A stretch of 64,000 nucleotides of DNA from Halalkalibacterium ligniniphilum (lineage in GTDB: Bacteria; Bacillota; Bacilli; Bacillales; Bacillaceae_D): positions 1 through 64,000 of the forward strand of contig NZ_ANNK01000087.1 of the NCBI RefSeq assembly GCF_000334155.1. Direction: 5' to 3'. Numbering within the stretch: position 1 is the first letter of the stretch; the number at the start of each line of letters is the position of its first letter. Positions 8,643 to 17,883 of this stretch are shown in pieces. The notes beneath the pieces were generated by a model. The model was not told where the DNA came from and made no database searches. It saw only the letters and a list, made by a program, of their open reading frames with translations. Made by a program: the position numbers and the translations under genes.

Positions 8643-9563
8643 TTGGATTTAGATTCGATTCAATCCTTTATTGTCATGGCAGAATCAGAAAGCTTGACTG
8701 AAGCCGCCAATCAACTGTATTTAAACCCGTCATCATTAACTGGACGCATCAAAAAGATAGAAAAAGAGCTGGGTGAACCATTATTTATTTTAAAGGGTCG
8801 AACGCTACAATTATCGCCTGCTGGAAAAGTTTTTTTAACCTATGCTAAACAATTTTATACAATGGGTCTTGAATGTAATAAAGAGCTTTTAAGGAATGAG
8901 GATAAGAGTGTAAGGTTTCGCTTAGCGGCAACACCATTAATTTCTACGTATATTCTTCCACGCCTCATACGTGAATTTCAACACATCCATCCAGAATTAG
9001 AGATGGAGATTTACTCCTGTAAAAGCTATGAAATACGAAAATATATTTTTAATGATGAGGTTGATCTAGGAATCATTCAAAGAAGTGATATTTATGAATC
9101 CATTGATTATAAGCATTGGTTCACAGATATGGACGTTATGGTCGTTTCAAGTGAGCATCCATGGGCAAAACGGGATGAAATACGATTGGGCGAATTGTAT
9201 CTTCAGCCTTTACTAGCCTTTCAAAGACACACTTTTATGTGGAAAAAAAGAATCGAATGGATACGAAATCAAGGTGTAAACCCATGGATTGGAATGGAAC
9301 TAAATCACATAGAGACAATTAAAGAAATTTTATTAAATCACTATGGCTATTCCTTTCTACCACGTTATTCAATAAAAAATGAATTGGCAGAAGGGAGTCT
9401 CGTTGAAATAAAAATGGAACGTTCACCAATATGGGAGCGCAACACATTTTTTATTGCGAATGAAAAAGAACATTTATCCTCTATTTACATTGAATTTATC
9501 GATTTTGCAATTGAACGTACGGAAGGGGAGTTTTTAAATGGAAGGAGTAGATTGATCTCATGA
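8643..9563 (+). CDS. LysR-family regulator 1
   Basis: About 307 residues. N-terminal winged helix-turn-helix (DLDSIQSFIVMAESESLTEA, then NPSSLTGRIKKIEKELGEPL) and a C-terminal periplasmic-binding-like effector domain. TTG 8643 is preferred over GTG 8634 because the ribosome site AAGGAG lies directly before the latter, and LysR proteins normally begin right at this point. Overlaps the next LysR gene by four bases. Likely regulates the Rieske-cupin operon or TTT 1. Confidence 0.88.
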   Translation: MDLDSIQSFIVMAESESLTEAANQLYLNPSSLTGRIKKIEKELGEPLFILKGRTLQLSPAGKVFLTYAKQFYTMGLECNKELLRNEDKSVRFRLAATPLISTYILPRLIREFQHIHPELEMEIYSCKSYEIRKYIFNDEVDLGIIQRSDIYESIDYKHWFTDMDVMVVSSEHPWAKRDEIRLGELYLQPLLAFQRHTFMWKKRIEWIRNQGVNPWIGMELNHIETIKEILLNHYGYSFLPRYSIKNELAEGSLVEIKMERSPIWERNTFFIANEKEHLSSIYIEFIDFAIERTEGEFLNGRSRLIS

Positions 9564-10465
9564 ATCTAGATATCCAGCAAATGCAAACATTCCTAACGGT
9601 CGTTCGAGAGCAAAATTTTAGAAGAGCGGCAAAAGTTCTTAATGTATCACAACCAACGGTTACAATGCGTATAAAAACCCTTGAGCAAAATATCGGCTCT
9701 ACATTACTGAAAAGACACGGAAATTATTTGACGCTAACGCCGAGTGGCGAAACCTTAATGAAATATGCCAGTAAAATGCTGTATGTTCTTCAAGAAGTAA
9801 AAGATCATCTATCAAGCATCCCTGCTTCAACAAATCGGTTTTCAATTGCCGTTATTCCTTCCTTTACTACCTATGTATTTCCAAGGATGTTACAGCCAAC
9901 AAATTCAAAAGATAAGCCACAGTACACAGTTCAAAGTGTTTCATCGACTAAAGTGTACCAACTGATTTTAGATGATGCTGTGGATTTTGGAGTGATGCGT
10001 GGACCAGTTAAAATCAACAATGAGATAAAAAGTAGACTGTTATATCGTGAGAAAATTTACTTAGCATTACCTGTGAATCATCCGTTAAATGATAAAGACT
10101 TCATTTATATGAAGGATCTATTAAATGAAAATATCATAACGTATCGACGAAGGTTTTGGTCATTATTTTCAAGCAAAATTTTAGAATGTGGTGGGAAATT
10201 TGAACCGAAAATGATGGTTGATAGTGACATTACTGCAAAAAGATTTGTTCAAAATAACCTAGGCGTCACGCTTTTGCCTGAAAACTCCATTCGTAAGACG
10301 GATCTTGAGTTTTTGGCTTGTAAGCCGATTGAGGACTTTCACATTAATCGCGATGCTTATTGTGTGTATAAGCGTGAGGGCAGCCAGAGATTAGTCGAAG
10401 AGTTTCAAGCATGGGTTCAAACAAGCTTGCAAAATGACAAAAAGGAAACACGTTTGCTTGTATAG
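9560..10465 (+). CDS. LysR-family regulator 2
   Basis: 301 residues, ATGA overlap with the preceding LysR gene, so translationally coupled. Helix-turn-helix in NFRRAAKVLNVSQPTVTMRI, then the effector domain. Paired adjacent LysR genes are uncommon and suggest either two inducers or a heteromeric pair. A terminator at 10586 separates them from TTT 1. Confidence 0.88.
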   Translation: MNLDIQQMQTFLTVVREQNFRRAAKVLNVSQPTVTMRIKTLEQNIGSTLLKRHGNYLTLTPSGETLMKYASKMLYVLQEVKDHLSSIPASTNRFSIAVIPSFTTYVFPRMLQPTNSKDKPQYTVQSVSSTKVYQLILDDAVDFGVMRGPVKINNEIKSRLLYREKIYLALPVNHPLNDKDFIYMKDLLNENIITYRRRFWSLFSSKILECGGKFEPKMMVDSDITAKRFVQNNLGVTLLPENSIRKTDLEFLACKPIEDFHINRDAYCVYKREGSQRLVEEFQAWVQTSLQNDKKETRLLV

Positions 10466-10585
10466 CACGTTATCAAAGGAGATGACTTTTTACTGTTGAA
10501 AAAACAAATACCTTATCATGTATGTTTACATTCCTTTATAAAATTGAATAGACATATCAGTAACACCGTAATGTTCCAGTAGATG

Positions 10586-10628
10586 AGCCATTCAATTGTC
10601 CTCAAAGGATTGTATGGCTTCTTTTGTT
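10586..10628 (+). terminator. Terminator after the LysR pair
   Basis: Stem AGCCATTCAAT / ATTGTATGGCT with one mismatch, followed by TCTTTTG. Confidence 0.6.
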
Positions 10629-10816
10629 TGGCTGTATTCTATGCTTAATCCAGCAAACACCTTACCTTATATGTCTATTGGTTGATTTTGACCTTTTTCA
10701 ACAGAGGAAGGGAAAGATTTGAAATTATTAATTGCGCAATATAAGAGAGATGGTCGTTTTAAAAACTAAATTTTTATAAAATTCAAATAAGTAATCAAAT
10801 GAATAAAAAGAATTGT

Positions 10817-10830
10817 TGTAAGCGCTTACC
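10817..10830. promoter_or_regulatory. cre-like CcpA site before TTT 1
   Basis: TGTAAGCGCTTACC matches the Bacillus cre consensus TGWAARCGYTWNCW at 13 of 14 positions. 160 bases before the tctC start, so glucose-type repression of this transporter operon is likely. Confidence 0.65.
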
Positions 10831-10990
10831 GTTATGTGAGTTCCTCAGGTATATATGAAACAACATTATAAGTGCTTAACATCATACCTCTTTTATTGAT
10901 TTGAAAAGAAAGGAATGATGAATTGTATCGAGTGAGAAGTAAGAATTTTTACTAAATTATATACGTTTAAATAAAAAGGGGCGTGGAAAA

Positions 10991-12106
10991 ATGGTTACAT
11001 TGAAAAAAAACTGGATACTATTTTTGACGATTGTACTATCTTTAAGTCTTGTGCTAGCGGCCTGTTCTTCTGATGGAGGACCATCTGGTACTTCAGGAGC
11101 AGCGGATACTGGAAATGGAGAATCAGAAGCAGTTGAATTTACTAAAGGTGAAGATGTGGCCGCTTTTTACGAAGGACAGAGACTGAGATTAATCGTTCCA
11201 TATGACCCAGGTGGTGGTTACGACGAATATGCAAGACTATTAATGCCGTATCTCGAAAAATACACTGGTGCAAGAATTGAAATTGCAAACTTGCCAGGTG
11301 CAGGGGGAATGAGAGGAGCCAACGAGCTGTGGCGTGCCCCTAATGATGGGTTAACGATTGGACATATTAATGGTAGTGCGTTAGTAATGAACGACCTTGC
11401 AGGGATTGAAGGCGCTGAATACAACATCGAAGAATTTTCTTATTTAGGGCGTGTTGTAACAGACCTTCGTGTTTTAACAATGCAGGTTGATGGGGATTTT
11501 GAAACCGCAGATGATTTGTTCACAATTGACCGCACAATTAGACTAGGGGCTACTGGCTTAGGTGGAAGTACCTATGTTGATGCAGTTGTAGTCGGTGAAG
11601 CATTTGGGTTTGATCAAGAGGTCATGCATGGTTTTGATAGTTCAGGAGTGATTGAACAAGCGATGCTTCGTGGTGATGTTGACGGAATGTGGGGGTCGTA
11701 TGGTAGTGCCTATGATCGAATTGAAGAAGGACTTGTTAAGGTTGTCTTGCAAAGCGGACATGAACGATCTGAGGCACTTCCAGATATTCCAACCATATTT
11801 GAAATGGTCGACAAGTATGAGACATCAGACATGGGCTTAGAGCTTTTAAACGTATTAGAAGAATTAACTGCAGTAGGTCGTCCGATTGTCGCACCACCTG
11901 GTGTTCCTGAAGAAAGATTGGAATTTTTGAGGGAAGCCTTTGAACAAGCGATGAACGACCCTGAACTGATAGAACGAGCAGAATCTGCAACGCGAGAATT
12001 GCATTACCTATCGGGTCAAGAAATGGAGGATGTGGTAAATTCTGCTACAGAAATGTCTGATGAGGTAAGAGATATATTGATTGCTGCAGTCAGAGGTCAG
12101 CTATAA
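10991..12106 (+). CDS. TTT 1 solute-binding lipoprotein (TctC family)
   Basis: 371 residues. Lipobox LAAC after a hydrophobic signal, a short Gly/Ser linker, then the TctC/Bug-type two-lobed binding domain (VPYDPGGGYDEYARLLMPYL; PGAGGMRGANELWRAPNDG). It captures a carboxylate outside the membrane and delivers it to TctA/TctB. The ligand is unknown; neighbours suggest an aromatic or dicarboxylic acid. Longer and more divergent than the TctC proteins at 23902 and 56713. Confidence 0.88.
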   Translation: MVTLKKNWILFLTIVLSLSLVLAACSSDGGPSGTSGAADTGNGESEAVEFTKGEDVAAFYEGQRLRLIVPYDPGGGYDEYARLLMPYLEKYTGARIEIANLPGAGGMRGANELWRAPNDGLTIGHINGSALVMNDLAGIEGAEYNIEEFSYLGRVVTDLRVLTMQVDGDFETADDLFTIDRTIRLGATGLGGSTYVDAVVVGEAFGFDQEVMHGFDSSGVIEQAMLRGDVDGMWGSYGSAYDRIEEGLVKVVLQSGHERSEALPDIPTIFEMVDKYETSDMGLELLNVLEELTAVGRPIVAPPGVPEERLEFLREAFEQAMNDPELIERAESATRELHYLSGQEMEDVVNSATEMSDEVRDILIAAVRGQL

Positions 12107-12116
12107 AAGCGAAGGG

Positions 12117-12181
12117 AAAAGTAGCTCCGAAAGACATACAGCTGTTTAAAGAGGATAGCCTCCATTACGGAGCTACTTTTT
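12117..12181 (+). terminator. Intercistronic terminator/attenuator between tctC and tctA
   Basis: Perfect 13-bp stem AAAAGTAGCTCCG / CGGAGCTACTTTT with a 38-nt loop that can form its own smaller hairpin, then a T-run. Partial termination here would give more binding protein than membrane subunits. Confidence 0.65.
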
Positions 12182-12212
12182 ATATTAAAAAACACAAAAA
12201 GGAGGAGTGAAT

Positions 12213-13739
12213 ATGGGTTGGTTTGAAGGACTCGGCAGTGGATTTTTACAAGCAATTAGTATCGAAGTACTTCCATATATTATAGTCGGTGCAGTATTTG
12301 GCTTAATCATAGGGATCATTCCTGGATTAAACGGACATTTCGCTATGGCGATGTTAATTCCCTTTCTTTATACGATGGACCCAGCGCCTGGTATTGCTTT
12401 TTTGTTGGCAGCACATGCCACTGTTGCTCAAGGTGGAGGACTGACTGCAATCTTATTTAATACCCCAGGAACTGGCCAAAATGCGGCGACCTTGCTTGAT
12501 GGTCCACCTATGACGAAAAAAGGGCAGGCAGGACGTGCTGTAGGTGCAGCTATGTCAGCATGTTTCTTAGGGGCAGCGTTTGGTGCAGTTGCCTTAGCGT
12601 TAATGATACCTATTCTTCAAAAAATTGTCCTTTTCTTTGGACCGGCAGAGATTTTTATGCTTGCTTTTCTAGCTTTAACGTTTGTCGCTGTATTAGGTAA
12701 AGAGGATATGACGAGAGGTATTATCGCCGCATTTCTCGGTTTGTTATTAGCAATGGTTGGGATGGATAATGTAACAAACGAAGCACGATTTACCTTTGGA
12801 AGCGTAAATTTAATTGATGGTCTAAAGCTTGTACCAGTTATTCTAGGGTTGTTCGCCGTTTCTGAAATGATTTCACTTTGGATTCGAGGAGGCTCGCTTT
12901 CGGATACAGGTGGGAAAACATTATCGACAAAACAAATGCAAGTACAGATTTTTCAAGGGATTGGCGAGACCTTTAAAAAATGGTGGCTTGTATTACGCTG
13001 TAGTTCAATTGGTACGATTATGGGATTAATACCAGGTCTAGGAAGCGCTCCTGCAGCTTTTGTGGCGTACGGACATGCCAAGCAAACGTCAAAGCACCCA
13101 GAAACGTTTGGTAAAGGAGAAGTTGAAGGTGTTATAGGACCAGAGTCAGCCAATGATGCGGTTGAAGGTGGAGCCCTTGCTTCAACCATTGCATTCGGGA
13201 TTCCAGGAAGCTCTTCAATGGCAATTTTATTAGGTGGGCTCTTTATTCTTGGCTATCAAACAGGCCCAAGCATGATAAACAATCAAGTGGATGTAGTCTT
13301 CTTAATGGTCATGACGATAATACTTGGGAACCTGATTGGAACACTACTTGGAATGTTTATTGTGAACCCATTAGCAAGAATTACGTTTCTACGAGGTACA
13401 CTTCTTGTCCCGATTTTAGTCGTAGTTATTTTTACAGGTGCCTATGCTTCTTATAGTTCTTGGTTTGATATTGGTATAGCACTATTGTTTGGAATTATCG
13501 GTTATGCAATGAAAGAGTTTGAATATTCACGTGCTGCGTTATTGATTGGTTTTGTCCTTGGATTTACGGTTGAAAGAAATCTATACTTAGCATTAAATTT
13601 AGGAGGGCCATTCTTCTTCCTAGAGCCAATTCCGTTATTACTACTAGTTATTACTCTCGCATTTTTAGCGTACAACATTTGGACGTATTTCAGAGATAAG
13701 AATAAAAACATCGAAGGAGGTCAGAACATTGGTGGATAA
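12213..13739 (+). CDS. TTT 1 large membrane subunit (TctA family)
   Basis: 508 residues from ATG 12213, six bases after AAAAGGAGGA. About 12 membrane segments and the two TctA repeats: first GIIPGLNGHFAMAMLIP, second GLIPGLGSAPAAFVAYGHA, with GPESANDAVEGG. In the first repeat the usual PGLGG is PGLNG, unlike TctA 2 and TctA 3 in this window, which may mean a different ligand class. Moves the carboxylate across the membrane with a cation gradient. Confidence 0.9.
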   Translation: MGWFEGLGSGFLQAISIEVLPYIIVGAVFGLIIGIIPGLNGHFAMAMLIPFLYTMDPAPGIAFLLAAHATVAQGGGLTAILFNTPGTGQNAATLLDGPPMTKKGQAGRAVGAAMSACFLGAAFGAVALALMIPILQKIVLFFGPAEIFMLAFLALTFVAVLGKEDMTRGIIAAFLGLLLAMVGMDNVTNEARFTFGSVNLIDGLKLVPVILGLFAVSEMISLWIRGGSLSDTGGKTLSTKQMQVQIFQGIGETFKKWWLVLRCSSIGTIMGLIPGLGSAPAAFVAYGHAKQTSKHPETFGKGEVEGVIGPESANDAVEGGALASTIAFGIPGSSSMAILLGGLFILGYQTGPSMINNQVDVVFLMVMTIILGNLIGTLLGMFIVNPLARITFLRGTLLVPILVVVIFTGAYASYSSWFDIGIALLFGIIGYAMKEFEYSRAALLIGFVLGFTVERNLYLALNLGGPFFFLEPIPLLLLVITLAFLAYNIWTYFRDKNKNIEGGQNIGG

Positions 13740-14304
13740 CTTGAACAAAGGTACAAATAACCGTATGGAGAGTACAGATGAAATATCAGCCGGTAGCGAA
13801 ATAGAAGCTACGGTTGCTGAAAGAAATCCCATTTCGGAATTAATATTCCTTGGCATCGTCGGAATCACTGTTTTGTTGGCATTCATTACAGCACTTGGTT
13901 ATCACCCAGTTTCAGGGCGTGCTCCGTTAGTCGTTATGACCCCTTTAATTATCTTAATTCTAATTCAAGGCATTCGCTTAGTTAAAAGTTCAAATTCAAA
14001 GTTAATTAATGATTTTTATGTCGGTTTGTTTAAAGGGAAAAATCAGGATTATAAAAAGATTATGAGTTTTGTTTTATGGATGATTATATTTTGTGTATTA
14101 ATCTATATTGCAGGTCATTATGCAGGTGCGGCAATATTTATGTTTACATTAATGTATTTTATTGGGAAAGAGAGACTGAAGCTCTCGATCATTGTTACTA
14201 TTTGTGTCACAGCCTTACTATTTCTGTTATTTGAAGAAGTATTTAACATCGAATTATATCGTGGGATGATTTTCAGATACTTCATGGGCTATAACATCTT
14301 TTAA
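13729..14304 (+). CDS. TTT 1 small membrane subunit (TctB family)
   Basis: 191 residues with four hydrophobic segments after a polar N-terminus of about 40 residues, the TctB pattern. TTG start eight bases after AAGGAGG inside the end of tctA (11-base overlap), so coupled translation. Partner of TctA 1. Confidence 0.82.
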   Translation: MVDNLNKGTNNRMESTDEISAGSEIEATVAERNPISELIFLGIVGITVLLAFITALGYHPVSGRAPLVVMTPLIILILIQGIRLVKSSNSKLINDFYVGLFKGKNQDYKKIMSFVLWMIIFCVLIYIAGHYAGAAIFMFTLMYFIGKERLKLSIIVTICVTALLFLLFEEVFNIELYRGMIFRYFMGYNIF

Positions 14305-14487
14305 TTTTGCTTGATGGATAAAAGGATTAGCGGTGTTAAATAAATTCAATCAACATTTAGCGCACTTTAAAATGTTGTTGTTCGGAATTATTAATCAAAC
14401 AATTGAATAAGGATAGTTTTTTTAAAAAATAAAACGTATTAAGCTTAAAATAGAACGAATATTTCGAAAATCGGAGGTGCTGTACAG

Positions 14488-15609
14488 ATGGCAAACGCAA
14501 AGGTAGCCGAATCATTAGCAAAGAAGTTTTCAACTGAAAAAGTATCTGCTTATGAAAAATGGGTAAAAAGAGAAGGATTAGATATTATCGCAGGTCATTA
14601 CGTCCCAAATCTTCATACTGTGGAATTAAAGCCTTGGGCAAGGCGAGAAGGGTATGGTGTCTATATTAATCATGAAGCTTCAAGAACGTCAAATGATTGC
14701 TATGTTTGTGAAATTCCAGAGGGAAGTAAGCTAGCTCCTCAACGCCAGCTATATGAAGAAATGATTTATGTTCTTGATGGTAAAGGTTCGACGACGGTAT
14801 GGAATGATGAAGGGAAGCGAGTAACATTTGAGTGGAGCAAAGGAGCGCTGTTTGCAATCCCAATTAATGCATGGCATCAGCACTTTAATGGATCAGGACA
14901 AGAAAGAGCACGTTTTTTAGCTGTAACCAATGCACCAATCATCGTCAATACATTTGATGATCCTGAATTCATTTTTAATACTCCTTACGATTTTAAAGAT
15001 CGTTTTAACGGAGAGGCTGATTATTTTAGTAATGAAGGAGAGCAAAAGGGATTATTGTTAGAGACGAATTTTGTGGCAGATGCCATCAAACTGCAGTTGA
15101 TTCATGCAAAAGAGCGTGGTGCAGGTGGTGGGCATATTCGCTTTAACTTAGCAAAAGGCTCAATGAATAGTCACATTTCCGAATTCCCAGTTGCAACCTA
15201 TAAAAAAGGGCACCGTCATGGCCCTGGGGCCCACGTTATTATTCTAAGTGGTGAAGGCTATAGCTTAATGTGGCCTGAGGGATCTGACCCTAAAAAATAT
15301 GATTGGAAAGAGGGAAGTATGGTTGTACCTCCGAACATGTGGTATCACCAACACTTTAATACCGGTAAAACTCCAGCGCGTTATTTAGCACTAAAATATG
15401 AGGGTGTAGCATTCAGAAATGAACAAGGGGTGCCAAAGGCTTGGATTAGCCAAAGACTTGGTGGAGATCAAATTGATTACGCAGATGAATCACACATTGT
15501 ACGAGATACATTTGCAGCTGAGTTAGCTAAAAATGGTTTAGAACCACAAATGGAAAGTGCCTATGAAAAAGAACTCGAAGATTTACCACCGAAGCCAGAA
15601 AAAAATTAA
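14488..15609 (+). CDS. Two-domain cupin (bicupin)
   Basis: 373 residues, two cupin barrels (about 60-155 and 215-310). N-terminal barrel: YEEMIYVLDGKG and WSKGALFAIPINAWHQHFN. C-terminal barrel: KKGHRHGPGAHVIILSGEG, where the usual Glu ligand position is occupied by His, and WKEGSMVVPPNMWYHQHFN. The repeated W-x-x-G...HQHFN signature links it to the small cupins at 7312 and 7906. It resembles gentisate-dioxygenase-type bicupins in architecture only; the typical gentisate motif is not present. A metal-dependent dioxygenase or decarboxylase role is plausible. Own promoter region upstream; a hairpin and the EutA-like gene follow. Confidence 0.75.
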   Translation: MANAKVAESLAKKFSTEKVSAYEKWVKREGLDIIAGHYVPNLHTVELKPWARREGYGVYINHEASRTSNDCYVCEIPEGSKLAPQRQLYEEMIYVLDGKGSTTVWNDEGKRVTFEWSKGALFAIPINAWHQHFNGSGQERARFLAVTNAPIIVNTFDDPEFIFNTPYDFKDRFNGEADYFSNEGEQKGLLLETNFVADAIKLQLIHAKERGAGGGHIRFNLAKGSMNSHISEFPVATYKKGHRHGPGAHVIILSGEGYSLMWPEGSDPKKYDWKEGSMVVPPNMWYHQHFNTGKTPARYLALKYEGVAFRNEQGVPKAWISQRLGGDQIDYADESHIVRDTFAAELAKNGLEPQMESAYEKELEDLPPKPEKN

Positions 15610-15630
15610 ATTTTTACTAAAAGAATGTAT

Positions 15631-15666
15631 GCCGGCGTATAAATATGTCTTATGTTTATACCCGGC
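15631..15666 (+). other. Intercistronic hairpin
   Basis: GCCGG-c-GTATAAA pairs with TTTATAC-c-CGGC across 10 bases. No T-run follows, so it is more likely an RNA stabiliser or processing site than a terminator. Confidence 0.4.
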
Positions 15667-15699
15667 TCTACCTATTTACAGAACTGGGAGGAAAGTTGG

Positions 15700-17361
15700 A
15701 TGGTGAAAAAAGAAAAAGACCTTATTAAGATCATTCAAGTGGATGAACTTGAAACACAACAGCTTCATTATTACGATGGCCATCATCACCATCACCATGA
15801 TCACAACGATGCTCATCATCACGACCATGATCATTCTCATCACGACCATGAACATAGCCATGGTCATCATCATGGTGATCACGAAGGAGTGGAGCTAAAT
15901 CCTCGGAAAAATGGTCTTTGGCTTGCTGATAACATTGAATTTACATCCGTTGGAATCGACATCGGTTCTGCTGGAACGCAAGTCATTTTCTCCAATTTAT
16001 CTCTACGCCGAATAGGTGAAGCCTTGTCTAGTCGTTATGTTGTCATTCAAAGAGAGTCGTTTTATCGTTCCCCTGTGCGACTTACCCCATATTTGGATGA
16101 GAAAAAAATAGACGATCAAAAAATCAGTCAGTACATTGATGAAGCATATAAGGAATCTGGTGTAGAAGCAAATACGATTGACACTGGCGCAGTGATATTA
16201 ACAGGGGAAGCAATGAGAAGAGAAAATTCGAGAGCGATTGCAGAAGTTTTATCAGATAAAGGGGGTGGATTTGTTTGTGCAACAGCTGGGCATAACATGG
16301 AAGCGCTCCTTGCTGCATATGGTTCTGGTGCAGCAAAGAAATCGTATCTTGATCAAACTTGTTTATTAAACATCGATATAGGAGGAGGAACGACAAAATT
16401 AGCAATTGTTGAAAATGGAAAGGTATTAGAGACAGGTGCGATCTATATTGGGGGACGCTTGCTAGTCGTTGATGAAGAACAAAAAATAGTTAGGCTTGAT
16501 CCTGGTGGCGTAGAAATAGCAAAAAAGGTTGGTTTAATCCTAAAAAAAGGCGATGTTGTGACAGAGGAACAGCTTCAAAAAATGACGAATTGGATGGCAC
16601 ATGCTATTTTTAAGGTCATCACTGAAAAACAGCTCCCCCAAGAGCTAAACTCTTTATATTTAACGGAAAAGTTGACACAGTTTAAAAAAATAAAGGGCAT
16701 CATTTTCTCAGGTGGCGTGGGGGAATACGTATATGAAAGAGAAGAGAGGGATTTTGGGGATTTAGGGAAACGCTTAGGAAAGGCAATCCGGAAAATCTTA
16801 TTAGACGAACCATTTACTTACAAATTATATGATGCAAAAGAGTGTATTCGGGCAACAGTGATTGGGGCTTCTGAGCATAGTGTTCAGGTAAGTGGAAATA
16901 CCATTTTTGTAACGGATATGGATCTACTACCTCAACGCAACCTTCAAGTATTACGTCCTGATTACTTACTCGAAGAAAGGATTGATCCAGAAAAATTAGC
17001 TCAATCCATTAAAGAGCATTTTACACGCTTTGATTTAACAGAAGGTGAAAAAGAAGTGGTCTTGGCTCTTTCATGGACGGGCAAGCCAGAATATCAACGA
17101 ATTTGTCTATTGGCGGAAGGGATCAAGCGAGGACTTGCTGAAACGATTAAATCAGGAAAAGCGATCTATATTGTATTAGATGGAGATATTGCAAATACAC
17201 TTGGATATATCATTAAAGAGGAGTTAGGGTTTTTAGAGAATGATGTGATTGTCGTCGATGGAATTGTATTGAAAGATTTTGATTTTATTGATATCGGAAA
17301 AGTATTGTATCCTTCTGGTACGGTACCTGTCACAATTAAATCACTTATCTTTGAAATGTAG
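15700..17361 (+). CDS. EutA-like reactivase with N-terminal polyhistidine arm
   Basis: 553 residues from ATG 15700, which follows GGGAGGAAAG. From residue about 80 it is a EutA (ethanolamine ammonia-lyase reactivating factor) homologue with the actin/Hsp70-type ATPase motifs SVGIDIGSAGTQVIFS, NIDIGGGTTKLAIV and FSGGVGEYVY. Residues 28-61 hold 21 histidines in 34 positions with Asp and Glu between them, a metal-binding arm absent from ordinary EutA. No ethanolamine ammonia-lyase (eutBC) or B12 gene occurs in the window. It may repair or load metal into another enzyme here, such as the bicupin; that is speculation from position. Confidence 0.85.
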   Translation: MVKKEKDLIKIIQVDELETQQLHYYDGHHHHHHDHNDAHHHDHDHSHHDHEHSHGHHHGDHEGVELNPRKNGLWLADNIEFTSVGIDIGSAGTQVIFSNLSLRRIGEALSSRYVVIQRESFYRSPVRLTPYLDEKKIDDQKISQYIDEAYKESGVEANTIDTGAVILTGEAMRRENSRAIAEVLSDKGGGFVCATAGHNMEALLAAYGSGAAKKSYLDQTCLLNIDIGGGTTKLAIVENGKVLETGAIYIGGRLLVVDEEQKIVRLDPGGVEIAKKVGLILKKGDVVTEEQLQKMTNWMAHAIFKVITEKQLPQELNSLYLTEKLTQFKKIKGIIFSGGVGEYVYEREERDFGDLGKRLGKAIRKILLDEPFTYKLYDAKECIRATVIGASEHSVQVSGNTIFVTDMDLLPQRNLQVLRPDYLLEERIDPEKLAQSIKEHFTRFDLTEGEKEVVLALSWTGKPEYQRICLLAEGIKRGLAETIKSGKAIYIVLDGDIANTLGYIIKEELGFLENDVIVVDGIVLKDFDFIDIGKVLYPSGTVPVTIKSLIFEM

Positions 17362-17589
17362 AGTAGATAAGGTGAATGTGTTTTCACTTATTCCAATAAA
17401 TTGATAGGTTAAGGGTTTCGTATAAGAGAACAGAGCCATTTCATTCAGCTTCAATACACTTTAATGTGAAAATATATAGTAATTGAGTTGTCGCATGTTT
17501 GATTGTTTAGCTTAAGTCAAAAGCTAAGAACGATTTACATGAAACTTTTTTGAAAATGAAAATTTATTGATGTATTGGAGTGAGGAAAC

Positions 17590-17832
17590 ATGGCACAACA
17601 TTTTCTAAGAGAGTCTGAATATTATCAATATTTAAAAGGGAAAAGAGTTGCAATTTTAGGATATGATGAAGCAGCACGTGAAGAAGTCAAATTTCTATTA
17701 GATAACGGCGTTAAAGTGGTTATTGGCCTACGTAGAGTCGATGATCAATGGGATATTGTTGAGAAGGATGGTTATATTGTTAAAACGCTAGAGGATGCAG
17801 TGGAAGCTAGTGATATTGTTCAAGTTTGGTAA
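17590..17832 (+). CDS. 80-residue ketol-acid reductoisomerase N-domain-like protein
   Basis: Aligns by eye to the start of IlvC (ketol-acid reductoisomerase): YLKGKRVAILGYDEAA, VKVVIGLR, and VKTLEDAVEASDIVQVW match the first Rossmann half. It stops there, without the remaining NADP-binding part and without the catalytic helical domain. The dinucleotide loop GYGxQG is GYDEAA, so nucleotide binding is doubtful. The frame is clean with GGAGTGAGG before the ATG, so it may be a real small protein rather than debris. Sits between the EutA-like gene and a drug/metabolite carrier. Role unknown. Confidence 0.65.
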   Translation: MAQHFLRESEYYQYLKGKRVAILGYDEAAREEVKFLLDNGVKVVIGLRRVDDQWDIVEKDGYIVKTLEDAVEASDIVQVW

Positions 17833-17883
17833 ACGTATGGCTAACGTTTATTTGTTAAAATTCTCAAATAGCGAGGAACTTTT

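Larger units (their letters stand above)
10466..10990. other. Regulatory gap before TTT 1
   Basis: 525 bases without a gene. Contains the terminator of the LysR pair (10586-10628) and a strong cre-like site (10817-10830). Confidence 0.6.

Noticed and set aside
14488-15609. Naming the bicupin gentisate 1,2-dioxygenase
   Set aside because: The architecture is similar but the characteristic gentisate motif around HRHTQSAL is absent, so the name would be over-specific.
15676-15882. Minus-strand frame rich in Met and Val opposite the polyhistidine region
   Set aside because: It is the mirror of the His/Asp codons of the EutA-like gene and has no independent support.
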